Positions 29,201-37,692 are shown, counted from the stretch's first letter. The stretch: 64,000 nucleotides of DNA from Winogradskyella sp. (GCF_028282165.1 NZ_JANQIM010000021.1:1-64000), one strand, 5' to 3'. Notes: generated by a model from the letters alone, not told the origin. A program made the numbers and translations.

Positions 29201-30602
29201 ATTGAAATGCTACTGCTAAAACTTCATCGTTTAGCAGGCGCTGATTTAAAGAAATGTATCCCAACTCTGTATGTAATACATAATCTTGACCTTCTTGAAG
29301 TTTACGCGCTGCTTCAAGCTTTCCAAAATCAAACCCTTCTTGTACATTGACCAAAACACCTGCTTCAACATTAGTAATATCTCTCACAGCTTCTGTTAAA
29401 AGAGAACCGGCGCCTCCGATATTGGTTGGGTCAAAATCGTTATTACCGTTGTCTGGTAATGCTCCAGGGTTATTTACAAAGCCGCCTGGTAAAGGGGTTA
29501 ACCCAATGTTATCTGCCTCAGACTCTCCTAAATCCTGAAAAGCAACCACATTTCTAACATTCTCTGTTTGATTATTTCTATTGGTTACCCAAACTTCTAC
29601 TCTTGTTATTTGTAGACCTTGGTTGTCTATAAATGGATATTGAAGTAAGGCTCTGTCGTAATTATCTCTAAAATAGTGTGCTAGAAAATAGTGTCTGTTT
29701 TCATCGTAATCTCTTGCAAAAAAGTCAAACTCTTCCAACGTACCGCCACCTTGTGCCACTACGGATCTCGATTGCGATTGTTGCTCCGAGAATACTGCCG
29801 TTACTCTCGTTTTGCCAAATTGCAATTCTGTTTTAACACCAAATAAGCTTTGGGCACCCGTAATGAGCGAACTATTTATGGGCATATTAACGTTACCGAC
29901 TTCTATTTTTCGAACAATATCATCTTCGGTTGGTGTATATTCTAACTTTACGAGTTGTTGAAAATCGAATGTGGCCTCGGTATCATAATTGGCGGTGACC
30001 TGGAGTCTTGTTCCTACCTTACCTAATAAGCTCAATCCTATTCTCTGGTCAAAATCAAAAGTGAAATTCGTACGGTTTTGAGGAGAAAAGGCCGGATTAT
30101 CTTGTCTCGAAAATAATACACCTAGATCTACTTCGGCATATCCACTAGGAATAACATTTATGGTGTTGCCTCCAAATAAGGTTTCAAAAAAACCTGAATT
30201 CACATAAAACTCTGGCAATAAGTTCTTCTGATCTTCTTCTGAACCCTCTTTTTGTCCAGCAGCAGCGTCTATCATTTGCTTGTAGTACGCTTTTAGTTTT
30301 TCTTCCAATACCAATTTCTGGAATTCTTCCGGTGTAAGAATCAAAGGGTAATTGATATTAAAATCCCCTATTTTTTCGGTATAAATGTATTTGTCTAAAA
30401 TAGGGTCATAGGTATATTTTGAAACTATGCTACTAGGGTTGGGCATTTCTAATTTCCCTAATGCGAACGAAGTTTTTGTAGAATCTTGCTCTGTTTCATT
30501 TTCTTGGGCAAAGGCAGACATACCCATTAGCATTATAAGCACTAATGAGACATAAAAACTGATTGATTTTAATTGATTATAGTTAGTTTTGTTCAATTGC
30601 AT
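23256..30602 (-). CDS. sprA: T9SS outer-membrane translocon protein SprA
   Basis: A 2448-residue protein. Family knowledge: SprA (Sov in Porphyromonas) forms the giant outer-membrane beta-barrel pore through which T9SS cargo leaves the cell and is needed for gliding. Seen: signal peptide (ends VLIMLMGMSAFAQ), an N-terminal segment of the SprA type (FYVNSGFFETLFGGNTINVIPSG, DLGVLFSRQDNP), many alternating beta strands, plug-type segments rich in Asn/Asp, and a C-terminal strand ending LRSGITLRYNFGN. Length matches the 2,300-2,500 residues typical of the family. The ATG overlaps the ruvA stop by one base, so it is translationally linked to ruvA, as in many Flavobacteriaceae. Confidence 0.95.
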   Translation of the reverse strand: MQLNKTNYNQLKSISFYVSLVLIMLMGMSAFAQENETEQDSTKTSFALGKLEMPNPSSIVSKYTYDPILDKYIYTEKIGDFNINYPLILTPEEFQKLVLEEKLKAYYKQMIDAAAGQKEGSEEDQKNLLPEFYVNSGFFETLFGGNTINVIPSGYAEVDLGVLFSRQDNPAFSPQNRTNFTFDFDQRIGLSLLGKVGTRLQVTANYDTEATFDFQQLVKLEYTPTEDDIVRKIEVGNVNMPINSSLITGAQSLFGVKTELQFGKTRVTAVFSEQQSQSRSVVAQGGGTLEEFDFFARDYDENRHYFLAHYFRDNYDRALLQYPFIDNQGLQITRVEVWVTNRNNQTENVRNVVAFQDLGESEADNIGLTPLPGGFVNNPGALPDNGNNDFDPTNIGGAGSLLTEAVRDITNVEAGVLVNVQEGFDFGKLEAARKLQEGQDYVLHTELGYISLNQRLLNDEVLAVAFQYTVGGQVFQVGEFANDGVDATEVTDGTNNNQVVNNQSLVLKMLKSAVTLVDQPIWDLMMKNIYDTGAFQLSQEDFRLNIFYTEASPVNYIVPVEGTTFPTFGNNTPFTGDDTEIRETPLIRLFHLDRLNFNNDPQELGDGFFDYVPGLTVLTQNGKIIFTKVEPFGRYLFDVLDDDGNPNNNDADYEQDIYTNENQEKYVYDLLYKSTKIQALDEAEKNKFQIKGRFKSSGGDGGIPIGAFNVPRGSVRVTAGGRVLVEGIDYTVNYQLGRVEILDEALKASNTPINVSVENNAVFGQQTRRFTGINVEHQFNENFVLGATLLNLNERPITQKANFNAEPINNTIFGVNGNYSTEVPFLTRLANKLPNIDTDVPSNLSVRGEFAYLLPGAPNGTDFNGEATAYIDDFEGTQGSIDLLSPLSWFLSSRPVDLDGDGNADPESQAGVENGFGRAFLNWYTIDPIFFSNQRPDGITDDDISNLYTRRVFIEEIFPEIDIVQGQTSVINTLDLVYYPSERGPYNFSPDAADDIIDPNNSWAGITRQITSTDFEQANVEYIEFWLQDPFLDNPTSQGGKLYVNLGNISEDVIKDGKKQYENGLPEDGNISLLEPTIFGGVVPQDQSLIYTFATTGQERANQDVGYDGYDDAEETPTFPNDPALTAIYSNFSNLEDPSKDNYNYYLNTDGNIFERYKNYNGLEGNTPDIFTDTNRGSTTQPDVEDINRDNTMNTIDSYFEYEVDINPSVLNINNPQINDVKVRPVTLPNGDQREVSWYQFRLPINEPSNAIGGISDIRSVRFARLYLREFTENTVFRFATLDLVRSDWRRFTQDLDNDPNNNSTDAEFNVAIIGVQENDGDYVIPPGVRREELNNNNNIIRQNEQSLVLQACELEPTDSRGVFKNINVDMRQYNKLRMFLHAEAQEGQTLEEGEMIAFIRMGNDFTENFYQIEVPLLPTDLTDTGLPIEQRIWPSENEINIPLSFLQKIKALGIDDGSLSNPDPTFYDVVDGQLNETPVLEFSPLPIGQQRIAIRGNPNFGNIRVLMVGVKNSGSTMANACGEVWFNELRMSDLENDGGWAAVVGMDSNIADFADVSFTGRRSTIGFGGIDQGPAERSLEDIQQYDVVTNMQLGQLLPKKWGVQLPFNYSQSEELVTPKFDQFYNDLTLESRLDAADSSEDEERIRQQSESYTKRKSINFIGVRKQRTGDKKQRFYDVENLTFNYSYNKVEHRDFEIESSLDQNIRAGVNYNYSFNPVKIEPFKNNDSLFTGKYWKIIKDFNLSLLPSNITFNSEINRQFSKQRFREVELGGDNIAIEELFRRNYTFDFQYAINYNLTDALTLNFSAANSNIVRNYFIDDRINGRQDPELDVWDGFFDVGDPNIQTQQLQVNYELPLYKIPALSFLRATYAYNGTFQWQKGSDLNENLQVEVDDDNNPTTPDIIRTYNLGHTIQNSNTHNINSTLNMETFYRSIGLVRKGNQRGRGRSRNTATRGRSNTPKSDEKGSDNNSAQNPNKLSVGKKAYNTLVDIVTMVKRIQFGYTENNGTFLPGYLPTPGFVGTLRPTVGYTFGSQRDIRDVVAREGWLTTFPEFNQQYTEVTNKTLDYSVNVEPMRDLKIDLIGNRTYAENITENFRGLDNNGDGLSDAYEDLITNSFGNFNISTALIRTAFSRSDENQSATFDDFRANRLVIANRLAREFYGNTPFGTDADGFPEGFGKNSQRVLLPAFLSAYQGTDPERISTGAFRDIPIPNWTLKYTGLMKIPWFKKTFRRFSIQHGYRSRYTINQFRANLDFEAYDTDFDYDSPQNEDALDQSGNIKNRTLFSNINLEEQFSPLIRLEFEMKNSIKVLAEVQRDRLLSLSFDNNLMTEIQGQEYILGLGYRIKDLRIRSALAGAKQVIKSDLNMRADISVRDNKTIIRYLDLENSQLTAGQTIWGVKFNADYAFSKNLTAIFYFDYTFSDFAISTSFPQTSLRSGITLRYNFGN

Positions 30603-31183
30603 TATAAGTTTTTAAGAGCTTCTTTAATGATCTGCTCTACGACTGCATCTGGTTGGGCTTTTATGATTTTATCTACTACTTTTTCTGATTGTTTTTTATT
30701 AAATCCTAAAACATCTAAAGCAGATAACGCTTCATCTTTATTCGTATTGTTTGGTACTAAAGAAAGTTCGTTTAAGCCATATACTTTTAACACTTTGTCT
30801 TTCAAATCAATGATGACACGTTGTGCTGTTTTTGCACCGATACCCTTTACACTTTGTATTAATGCTACATCACCACTAGCTATACCTTCTTTTACCTGAT
30901 CTGGAGTCAATGAAGACAACATGGTACGTGCTGTATTAGCGCCTATGCCGCTAACAGAAATCAGTAATTTAAATATTTCGCGTTCGATCTTTGATGAAAA
31001 TCCATAAAGACTATGAGCGTCTTCCCTTACTTGGAGATAGGTATATAGCTTTAGATTTTCTCTATCAGGAATTTGAGAAAATGTATGAAGTGATATATTA
31101 ATAAAATAACCTACACCATTGCAATCTATTACAACATCTGTAGGATTTTTTTCAACAAGTTTGCCCTCTATATGCGTAATCAT
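30602..31183 (-). CDS. ruvA: Holliday junction branch migration protein RuvA
   Basis: A 193-residue DNA-binding subunit of the RuvAB branch-migration motor. Seen: MITHIEGKLVEKNPTDVVIDCNGVGY (OB-fold domain I), two helix-hairpin-helix motifs (SVSGIGANTARTMLSSL and SVKGIGAKTAQRVIIDLKDK) and a C-terminal domain III (EALSALDVLGFNKKQSEKVVDKI) that contacts RuvB. Normal length. RuvB is encoded 13 kb away at 43852-44874. Confidence 0.95.
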   Translation of the reverse strand: MITHIEGKLVEKNPTDVVIDCNGVGYFINISLHTFSQIPDRENLKLYTYLQVREDAHSLYGFSSKIEREIFKLLISVSGIGANTARTMLSSLTPDQVKEGIASGDVALIQSVKGIGAKTAQRVIIDLKDKVLKVYGLNELSLVPNNTNKDEALSALDVLGFNKKQSEKVVDKIIKAQPDAVVEQIIKEALKNL

Positions 31184-31351
31184 AAATTTTAGCTATCTGC
31201 TTAGATTAACGCTAATCCATACTTATCGAAAGATTGAAATGACTGTTGTGCATTGCCATAAAAATCCGATAAATCTATATCATAGGTTAAAGCCCCAAAT
31301 GTAATAAAATTATTTACATTTAGAGGTAGAATAATACCCTGTTAACCAATG

Positions 31352-33634
31352 TTATTTTCGTGCTCTTTTTTCTCGTTCTTGGGCATCGATTACGGCAATG
31401 GCAGTCATGTTTACAATCTCATCGACACTGGCACCTAACTGCAAAATATGTACGGGTTTGCGCATACCCATCATAATTGGGCCAATAGATTCGGCTTTGT
31501 TGAGTTCTTTTAACAGTTTATACGTGATATTGGCTGAATCTAAATTTGGAAAAATAAGGGTATTTACTTTTCGGCCTGCTAATTTTGAAAATGGGAAAAT
31601 ATCCTGTAACATTTTAGGATTTAATGCAAAATCGGTTTGTAATTCACCATCAACGATCATCTCTGGATAGGTTTTATGGAGATAATTCACAGCTTCATTG
31701 ACCTTTTGGGCACTTGCATCAGTTGAAGAACCAAAGTTGGAGTAGGATATCATGGCCATCACCGGATCCATTCCAAAAAGCTTCACCGTTTTTGAAGTCA
31801 TTTTAGCAATGGTGACCAAATCTTCGGAAGTTGGATTGATATTTATGGCCGTATCACTTAAAAACATGGGGCCTCTTTGTGTTAATAGAATGTTGGTAGT
31901 GGCTATTCGAGCAGCACCTTTGGCCAAACCGATAAGTTCTAACATGGGTTTTACTACCGATGGATAACTGCGCGAATATCCAGAAATTAAGGCATCAGCA
32001 TCACCTTTATTCACCATCATTGCTGCAAAGTAGTTGCGCTCGCGCATTACCTTACGTGCCGAATATTGCGTTTCCCCTTTGCGTTTGTTCATTTGCCAAA
32101 AGGCATCGCCGTATCTGTTTTTCCGATCGGTTTCCTCGTCGGATTTTGGATCGATAATGGGAAGGTCGGCTTCAAATTCAATTTCAGACATTAAGGCCTC
32201 GATAGTTTCCTTTCGACCTAATAAAATAGGCTTAGCAATTCCTTCATCATGAACAATTTGCGCTGCCTTTAAAACATCCAAGCGATCGGCCTCAGCAAAA
32301 ACAACGCGTTTAGGATTGGTCTTGGCTCTATTCAATAGTAAACGTACCACCTTATTATCAGAACCTAAACGTTCTAAAAGACTTTCTTTGTAGGCATCCC
32401 AATCCTCGATGGTTTCTTGTGCTACACCACTTTCCATGGCTGCTTTGGCAACTGCTGGCGGCACTTCGCCAATAAGCCTTGGGTCGAATGGCTTTGGAAT
32501 AATATAATCCTTACCAAACGCCAATCGTGTTTCGCCATAAGCAATATTCACCTGCTCTGGCACAGGTTCTTTTGCCAATCTAGATAAGGCTTTTACGGCT
32601 GCCATCTTCATGGCCTCATTTATTTTGGTCGCTCTTACATCTAAAGCGCCTCTAAAAATAAAGGGGAATCCCAATACATTATTCACTTGGTTAGGATGAT
32701 CACTACGGCCTGTGGCCATAATAATATCGTCTCGTGTTTTACAGGCCAAATCGTAGTTGATTTCTGGATCTGGATTTGCCATAGCGAATACAATGGGGTT
32801 TTTTGCCATGGTTTTAAGCATCTCGGGCGATACAATATCTGCCATAGACAAGCCAATAAACACGTCGGCATCTTTCATAGCGTCTTCTAGCGTATCTATT
32901 TCCCTGTCTGTCGCGAACTCCGTTTTTTGCGAGGTTAGATTAGCCCTATCTTTTCTAATCACCCCTTTACTGTCGAGCATCACGATATTTTCGGCCTTTG
33001 CACCACATTCCTTGTACAATCGTGTACACGATATGGCAGCAGCACCTGCGCCACTGACTACAATTTTTACGTCTTCAATACGTTTTTCTGCGATTTCCAA
33101 TGCATTTATTAATGCCGCGGCAGAAATAATAGCCGTGCCATGCTGATCGTCGTGCATTACTGGGATATCGAGTTCTTCCTTAAGTCGGCGTTCTATCTCA
33201 AAGGCTTCGGGTGCTTTTATATCCTCTAGATTAATGCCACCAAAGGTCGGCGCTATATGTTTTACTGTTTCAATAAAGGTCTCTACATCTTCTGTATCTA
33301 CCTCAATGTCAAAAACATCGATGTCTGCAAATATTTTGAATAGCAAGCCCTTACCTTCCATAACAGGTTTTGAGGCTTCTGGACCAATGTTACCGAGACC
33401 TAAAACGGCGGTACCATTAGAAATGACAGCTACCAGATTACCCTTAGCAGTATATTTGTAAACATTATTTACATCTTTGTCAATTTCTAAGCAAGGTTCA
33501 GCAACACCAGGCGAATACGCTAACGATAAATCACGCTGTGTAGCATATTTCTTTGTTGGTACCACTTTGATTTTCCCTGGTGTGGGCTTAGCATGATAGA
33601 CTAAGGCCTCTATACGCTTGCTTTCTTTGCTCAT
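31352..33634 (-). CDS. maeB: NADP-dependent malic enzyme with phosphotransacetylase-like domain
   Basis: A 760-residue two-domain enzyme that decarboxylates malate to pyruvate, supplying NADPH. Seen: malic enzyme domain (about 1-430) with YSPGVAEPC, the catalytic region and [12 protein letters not shown] (nucleotide-binding glycines), and MANPDPEI; C-terminal phosphotransacetylase-like domain (about 440-755) with [12 protein letters not shown] and [21 protein letters not shown]. Family knowledge: the PTA-like part is not catalytic in MaeB and is thought to be regulatory, for example by acetyl-CoA. Length matches the family. It appears to be a single gene with its own promoter. Confidence 0.95.
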   Translation of the reverse strand: MSKESKRIEALVYHAKPTPGKIKVVPTKKYATQRDLSLAYSPGVAEPCLEIDKDVNNVYKYTAKGNLVAVISNGTAVLGLGNIGPEASKPVMEGKGLLFKIFADIDVFDIEVDTEDVETFIETVKHIAPTFGGINLEDIKAPEAFEIERRLKEELDIPVMHDDQHGTAIISAAALINALEIAEKRIEDVKIVVSGAGAAAISCTRLYKECGAKAENIVMLDSKGVIRKDRANLTSQKTEFATDREIDTLEDAMKDADVFIGLSMADIVSPEMLKTMAKNPIVFAMANPDPEINYDLACKTRDDIIMATGRSDHPNQVNNVLGFPFIFRGALDVRATKINEAMKMAAVKALSRLAKEPVPEQVNIAYGETRLAFGKDYIIPKPFDPRLIGEVPPAVAKAAMESGVAQETIEDWDAYKESLLERLGSDNKVVRLLLNRAKTNPKRVVFAEADRLDVLKAAQIVHDEGIAKPILLGRKETIEALMSEIEFEADLPIIDPKSDEETDRKNRYGDAFWQMNKRKGETQYSARKVMRERNYFAAMMVNKGDADALISGYSRSYPSVVKPMLELIGLAKGAARIATTNILLTQRGPMFLSDTAININPTSEDLVTIAKMTSKTVKLFGMDPVMAMISYSNFGSSTDASAQKVNEAVNYLHKTYPEMIVDGELQTDFALNPKMLQDIFPFSKLAGRKVNTLIFPNLDSANITYKLLKELNKAESIGPIMMGMRKPVHILQLGASVDEIVNMTAIAVIDAQEREKRARK

Positions 33635-33654
33635 AATCAGACGAAATTAAGAAG

Positions 33655-33662
33655 CAAAGATA
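33655..33662 (-). promoter_or_regulatory. Likely -7 element for maeB
   Basis: TATCTTTG on the minus strand, matching TAnnTTTG, 20 bases upstream of the maeB ATG. No clear TTG at the -33 distance. Confidence 0.45.
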
Positions 33663-33828
33663 CGTAATGCATTGTTGTATATAATATGAACTATTTTAAA
33701 TATTTGAATTTTGAAAAGCTAAATAGCTCTGGTTAAACTGGTCTAAAAGAGCGTAATTGAAATTGAGCTCACGAGATTATGGACACCTCTAATATGTTGT
33801 GCGCGTGAGTAAGTATGTGAATACTACA

Positions 33829-35127
33829 CTAATTAAATAGCTCTAACTGATTAGATATCTGTACATCAGGGATTCCGTCATATTTCCCCTCTAAATAGTC
33901 TTTTTCGAATGAGGCATCTTTACGAATCTTTTTACCGTCGATTTTTTTATTGAATAAAGATTCCATTGTTGTAACACCATATCTATCTTTTTCAGTAATA
34001 ATTATTTGATCTCTTCTAAAAAGTTTTCTTTTTGGATTAATCAAAGAAGAATTATGGGATGCAAAAATAAGCTGTGCACCATAAGGATTGTTATCTTCAG
34101 AGTTAAAGAGTTGAATTATGGCTTTACTCAAAAGAGGATGCAGACGTGCGTCGAACTCATCAATGATTAACGTTTTACCGTTAAGTAAGGTGTCAATAAT
34201 TGGCCCTGCAAGGGCTACATATTTTCGCGTACCCAATGACTCGTTGGCAATTAAATTAAAATAAGTGCTATCTACTTCTTCATTATTTTTGTTATAAACT
34301 GAATGTTTTGTGCTAATGACCTTATTTTCCTCATCAGAATCGAGTATAAGTTTTCTTATTTGTTTAGGAACTTTATTTTTAGCCAATATTTCTTCCGTAA
34401 GCTTGAACCTTTCAACTCTAATCTCGTCGAACCCAAGATTCGCACCTCCTATAAAGTTCTCTACAAAGATTCTTTTATGAGGATCTTCCATCATTTCAAT
34501 AGTAAAATCCATAATAAAACTATCTTCTGTACCAGAAATATATTGCACATTACTTAATGCCTTCAGAATTGACATACCAGTGTCAATATTAAATTGTGCG
34601 CAAACAGAAATAAATAAAGCATTTTTTCTCGTGATAGTAGTTAAGTTTTTACTAGCGCTATTAAATTTTTTTGAGATAGAAATATCTTGAAAATTTCTAT
34701 CGAACAATATTTGCTCCTTATTTTTAGTAGTGGCGAAAAGCCATTCGCTATGCACTATGCTCGTATCCACTTCAAAGCCATATCTAAATTTTACAGAATC
34801 ATGTACAAATACCAATTCAAAAAAACTGGGTTTTTCTAATGTTTCAGTAGAAAGACGAAAAGGTTCAATATTTATTGGTTCATCTGACTGTGAATCCTTT
34901 GATGAGTCTAGAATAAATCCCCTCACGAATTTAATTGCCTTAAATAAATTGCTCTTACCATAAGAATTTGCACCATAAATAATCATACTCTTTAATAGTG
35001 TTAGATTATTCAATTGAGTCTTTTGTAAATTTTCATTCCGAAGATGAGTTAAAGAAGTGGCTGTCAAATCGATAGATGTCCTTTCTTTAAAGGATAAATA
35101 ATTTTCCACTGTGAATTTAACGAGCAT
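33829..35127 (-). CDS. AAA15-family ATPase (COG1106/RloA-like)
   Basis: A 432-residue ABC-type AAA ATPase. Seen: N-terminal LVKFTVENYLSFKERTSIDL (the start typical of AAA15/RloA-like proteins), Walker A GANSYGKS (52-59), a long middle insertion, signature-like ANESLGTRKYVALAG, Walker B TLIIDEFDARLHP (about 312-324) and an H-loop FASHNSSLIN (about 354). Family knowledge: these ATPases occur in phage-defence and restriction-linked loci, often beside an RloB/TOPRIM partner; no such partner is adjacent here. It is divergent from the DUF2188 cluster across a 188-base gap. A -7-like CAAATATA (minus TATATTTG) lies at 35156-35163. Defence role is inference. Confidence 0.85.
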   Translation of the reverse strand: MLVKFTVENYLSFKERTSIDLTATSLTHLRNENLQKTQLNNLTLLKSMIIYGANSYGKSNLFKAIKFVRGFILDSSKDSQSDEPINIEPFRLSTETLEKPSFFELVFVHDSVKFRYGFEVDTSIVHSEWLFATTKNKEQILFDRNFQDISISKKFNSASKNLTTITRKNALFISVCAQFNIDTGMSILKALSNVQYISGTEDSFIMDFTIEMMEDPHKRIFVENFIGGANLGFDEIRVERFKLTEEILAKNKVPKQIRKLILDSDEENKVISTKHSVYNKNNEEVDSTYFNLIANESLGTRKYVALAGPIIDTLLNGKTLIIDEFDARLHPLLSKAIIQLFNSEDNNPYGAQLIFASHNSSLINPKRKLFRRDQIIITEKDRYGVTTMESLFNKKIDGKKIRKDASFEKDYLEGKYDGIPDVQISNQLELFN

Positions 35128-35155
35128 TTAACCTTATTTAATTGCTTTTAGACGA

Positions 35156-35163
35156 CAAATATA
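35156..35163 (-). promoter_or_regulatory. Possible -7 element for the AAA15 ATPase
   Basis: TATATTTG on the minus strand matches TAnnTTTG and lies 28 bases before the ATG at 35127. A plus-strand TAAATTTG at 35219-35226 could serve the DUF2188 cluster in the same divergent gap. Neither has a clear -33 element. Confidence 0.35.
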
Positions 35164-35315
35164 TGTAAATGTACGATATTTTCGCATAAAATTATAAATT
35201 AATTTTTAAACTTTAAAATAAATTTGTATGTTTACACGAATTTTTCTCATGAAATGTATTTTTAGAGAATATCAATATTAGAAATAAAACATATAGCACG
35301 TAAATATCGAATAAA

Positions 35316-35543
35316 ATGAGCAAAAAAAATCAACATGTAGTAAAACATGAAAAAGGTTGGGCAGTAAAAGGGGCAGGAAATAATAAAGCAACAAAAGTTG
35401 TCCCAACACAGAAAGAAGCAATAGATATTGCAAGAAATATTGCAATAAATCAGAAAACCGAATTATTCATCCATGGTATGGATGGTAAAATTAGAGAAAG
35501 AAACACATATTCAAACAAAGACCCTTTTCCTCCAAAAGGATAA
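35316..35543 (+). CDS. DUF2188 domain protein
   Basis: A 75-residue protein that is entirely a DUF2188 domain: HVVKHEKGWAVKGAGNNKAT, a helix with TQKEAIDIARNIAINQKTEL, and a C-terminal FIHGMDGKIRERNTYSNKDPFPP. Family knowledge: small cytosolic proteins of unknown function, often encoded in accessory regions. It lies 18 bases before the 318-aa gene, so the two are probably one operon. Confidence 0.88.
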   Translation: MSKKNQHVVKHEKGWAVKGAGNNKATKVVPTQKEAIDIARNIAINQKTELFIHGMDGKIRERNTYSNKDPFPPKG

Positions 35544-35561
35544 CTAAAAAAGATTAATAGC

Positions 35562-36518
35562 ATGAAAAGAGTATTAAGAAAAACGAAATTTTCAGAACAA
35601 TTTGAAATTTTAAAAGAACAGAATCAACTAGAGTTTGTTGATATTTTAGTTGATATGGACATCCCATTATTTATTAGTCCGTGGTTGATATCAGCTAGTG
35701 ATTGTGATATGAGTTACAATATCGAAGTGACATTAAAAAAGTATTTTGAAAAATTACTGGTATTAATTAAAAATAAAGAAAAGGAGCAAGCAATTCAATT
35801 GCTTATGCATCTTCACGAACCTAAAGAAATACATATGGGTTATGGGTATGAAAAGTTCGATGGAAAAGCTATTGGAAGGGAAAAAGCAGAACACCTTTAT
35901 AACATTTTTTCAAAAAGTAAAGCTGCTCAGACGACATTACTGTCAGATATTTGCTATAGCCAATTACTTATTAATGGTATCGGATCTGACAATGTTTCAG
36001 ATATGATAGCATCTATTTGTAGAGGAATATTTGCAGAATTTACAATGAAGCAATGCATCCTAAATGGTGTAGATGAAATTTATAATGTTAAAATTGACGT
36101 TTTTGATGTAGTAGATGAAGAATGGAAAGTTAAGGAAATGAAACTACCTGTTCATAAAGGAGAGCATATAATCCTTATACCAAAAAAGTTCATTTCAAGA
36201 GATAGGTATTATCCCTCTAAATTTGATGAATATATTATTAAAAATAAAACAATTCCAGAATTGACAAATGGAAAACAGCTTTCCTCTTTAACAGGTCTGT
36301 TTAGGATACTTAAGGACAAGACGAAAAAGCCAAGATTAAAAGCATTCTATGCTCATTATGGAAAGCAAAAAAAGGATTTATTCGATCACGTTGTAAAATA
36401 CGGCGATTTACCTCTTTTAGAATTTAAAAAAGAGATAATGGAAAAGTATTCTTCATTAACAGATAGAGAAATTAATAATACTGTTCAAAAATACTTAAAT
36501 GGAATATTAAAAAAATAA
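35562..36518 (+). CDS. Unknown 318-aa protein in DUF2188 operon
   Basis: Not recognised. The protein is soluble, with no signal peptide or membrane helix. Visible features: an N-terminal segment EFVDILVDMDIPLFISPWLI (acidic and hydrophobic, about 24-43), a helical region with two Met/His-rich turns (LMHLHEPKEIHMGYGYEKFDG), a glycine-bearing SQLLINGIGSDNVSDMIASI, a central strand pattern with HKGEHIILIPKKFI (about 200-213), and a lysine-rich C-terminal third. Codon use is as AT-rich as its neighbours. Its place between DUF2188 and a 64-aa gene, facing an AAA15 ATPase, suggests an accessory or defence function. This is inference. Confidence 0.75.
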   Translation: MKRVLRKTKFSEQFEILKEQNQLEFVDILVDMDIPLFISPWLISASDCDMSYNIEVTLKKYFEKLLVLIKNKEKEQAIQLLMHLHEPKEIHMGYGYEKFDGKAIGREKAEHLYNIFSKSKAAQTTLLSDICYSQLLINGIGSDNVSDMIASICRGIFAEFTMKQCILNGVDEIYNVKIDVFDVVDEEWKVKEMKLPVHKGEHIILIPKKFISRDRYYPSKFDEYIIKNKTIPELTNGKQLSSLTGLFRILKDKTKKPRLKAFYAHYGKQKKDLFDHVVKYGDLPLLEFKKEIMEKYSSLTDREINNTVQKYLNGILKK

Positions 36519-36559
36519 AAAAGAATAATCTGAATAAAGTAAATTTTAAGAAAAGTGAA

Positions 36560-36754
36560 ATGATTAATAGTTATTTAAGAATCATAAAAGCTGAAATGAT
36601 AGCAGAATATATAGAAACTATTGATAGAGCTTATATTAGAGAAATCGTTTTGAGAGCAGGTGGAAATGTTAGTGATGTAGATATGGTTCTTGAGCACCCT
36701 GAAATTAAAGAGATTGATAATGACTTGTTCTATATAAAAACCTCTATCTCATAA
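36560..36754 (+). CDS. Small unknown protein, 64 aa
   Basis: Not recognised. A 64-residue, mostly helical and acidic protein (AEMIAEYIETIDRAYIREIVLRAGGN, VDMVLEHPEIKEID split by position), 41 bases after the 318-aa gene on the same strand. It could be a regulatory or antitoxin-like partner of the upstream gene or a chance ORF; the length and spacing fit a real third gene. It ends 30 bases before the convergent radC stop, with no terminator seen between them. Confidence 0.5.
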   Translation: MINSYLRIIKAEMIAEYIETIDRAYIREIVLRAGGNVSDVDMVLEHPEIKEIDNDLFYIKTSIS

Positions 36755-36784
36755 AATTTTATTCATTTAATTTTAAAATCCACC

Positions 36785-37396
36785 CTACAACTTCCTAATA
36801 TCCCATTTCGTCAAACCAGTGATTTCTTTGATAGTATCGATATCGTAATTCTTGGAAAGCATTTTTTTAGCAATATCAAGTTTAACAGTACGTTCCTTTT
36901 CCGTTTTTATACGCCATTCTTCTAGGGCTTTTTTATCGCTATACACAACCTCAAAAAGACCAGAGGTTTTTAGGTCGTCTATAATGCCTTTATCCGCAAA
37001 ACTGGTGTACTGCGCTTCCGAAATCACCAAATGGTCTATCACCTCGATATTAATGAGCTGCCCCACTTTTAAAATTTTATCCGTAAACTCCTTATCCGCT
37101 TTAGAAGGCTCAATATTACCACTAGGATGATTATGTACAAGAATAAGCCTTACGGCCAACTTGTAAATGCCCATTCTAAATATATCTGGTGGATTGGCAT
37201 TGACCCTATTTACTGCACCCAAGCCAATAAGTTCAATAAACAGTATCTTATTGCTGTTATCTAAGCCAGCGACCCAAAAATGTTCTTGGTTACGTCTTAT
37301 CTTATTCTCGCGTAACAGTATCTGCTGCATCACGTTATAAATGTCGGACGAGTTGAGTACTTTGATTTTTTGTGCTTTGGACAATCTTACATTCAT
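36785..37396 (-). CDS. RadC-family JAB domain protein
   Basis: A 203-residue protein with the MPN/JAB metalloprotease-like fold: LILVHNHPSGNIEPSKADKEF contains the HxHPSG...PSxxD metal-binding motif (about 105-120). The ATG at 37396 (MNVRLSKAQK) is chosen over an in-frame TTG five codons upstream. Oddity: the C-terminus (about 165-203: ERTVKLDIAKKMLSKNYDIDTIKEITGL) looks like the helical tail found on PD-(D/E)XK/Rpn-type transposase-associated proteins. RadC proteins often sit in mobile or defence islands; the exact function is unproven. Confidence 0.88.
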   Translation of the reverse strand: MNVRLSKAQKIKVLNSSDIYNVMQQILLRENKIRRNQEHFWVAGLDNSNKILFIELIGLGAVNRVNANPPDIFRMGIYKLAVRLILVHNHPSGNIEPSKADKEFTDKILKVGQLINIEVIDHLVISEAQYTSFADKGIIDDLKTSGLFEVVYSDKKALEEWRIKTEKERTVKLDIAKKMLSKNYDIDTIKEITGLTKWDIRKL

Positions 37397-37692
37397 AAGG
37401 TAAATATACAAATCGAGGCCAAAATCAATCTTTTAGAAACCTAATACTTCTTATAACAGCGCCCTTATGAGCTACGCTCGGTATCTTCAATTAAAGCTAT
37501 TGCTTTAACGTGATTTTTATTTAAATACTGATTATCAGTTAATTAATATTTTACGTCAGGTTGAGCGCAGTCGAAACCTATTTGGAAACTAGATGTTAAA
37601 GACCTTTCGACTGCGCTCAAGGTGACAAGCTCTTATTTCATTTAGATAAAACAAGTTACTTTAATTTCGATAATCCTCAAAGGAGCAATACT
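37397..37692. other. Gene-free stretch with palindromic repeat debris
   Basis: About 300 bases with no credible ORF. It holds the 72-base inverted repeat at 37555-37626 and, at about 37468-37483, a fragment AGCTACGCTCGGTATC resembling repeat pieces near 40652 and 44948. Confidence 0.6.
37555..37626. repeat. Palindromic element with 22-bp terminal inverted repeats
   Basis: Left arm 37555-37576 and right arm 37605-37626 are inverted copies matching at 20 of 22 positions; core TTTCGACTGCGCTCAA. The arms are separated by 28 bases. It could form a long hairpin. Related pieces (TTCGACTGCACTTCGACAAG) occur at about 40697. Confidence 0.8.

Noticed and set aside
33768-33809. Short inverted repeat CTCACG...CGTGAG near the left edge of the accessory block
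   Set aside because: Only 6 bp with a long loop; too weak to call an attachment site.
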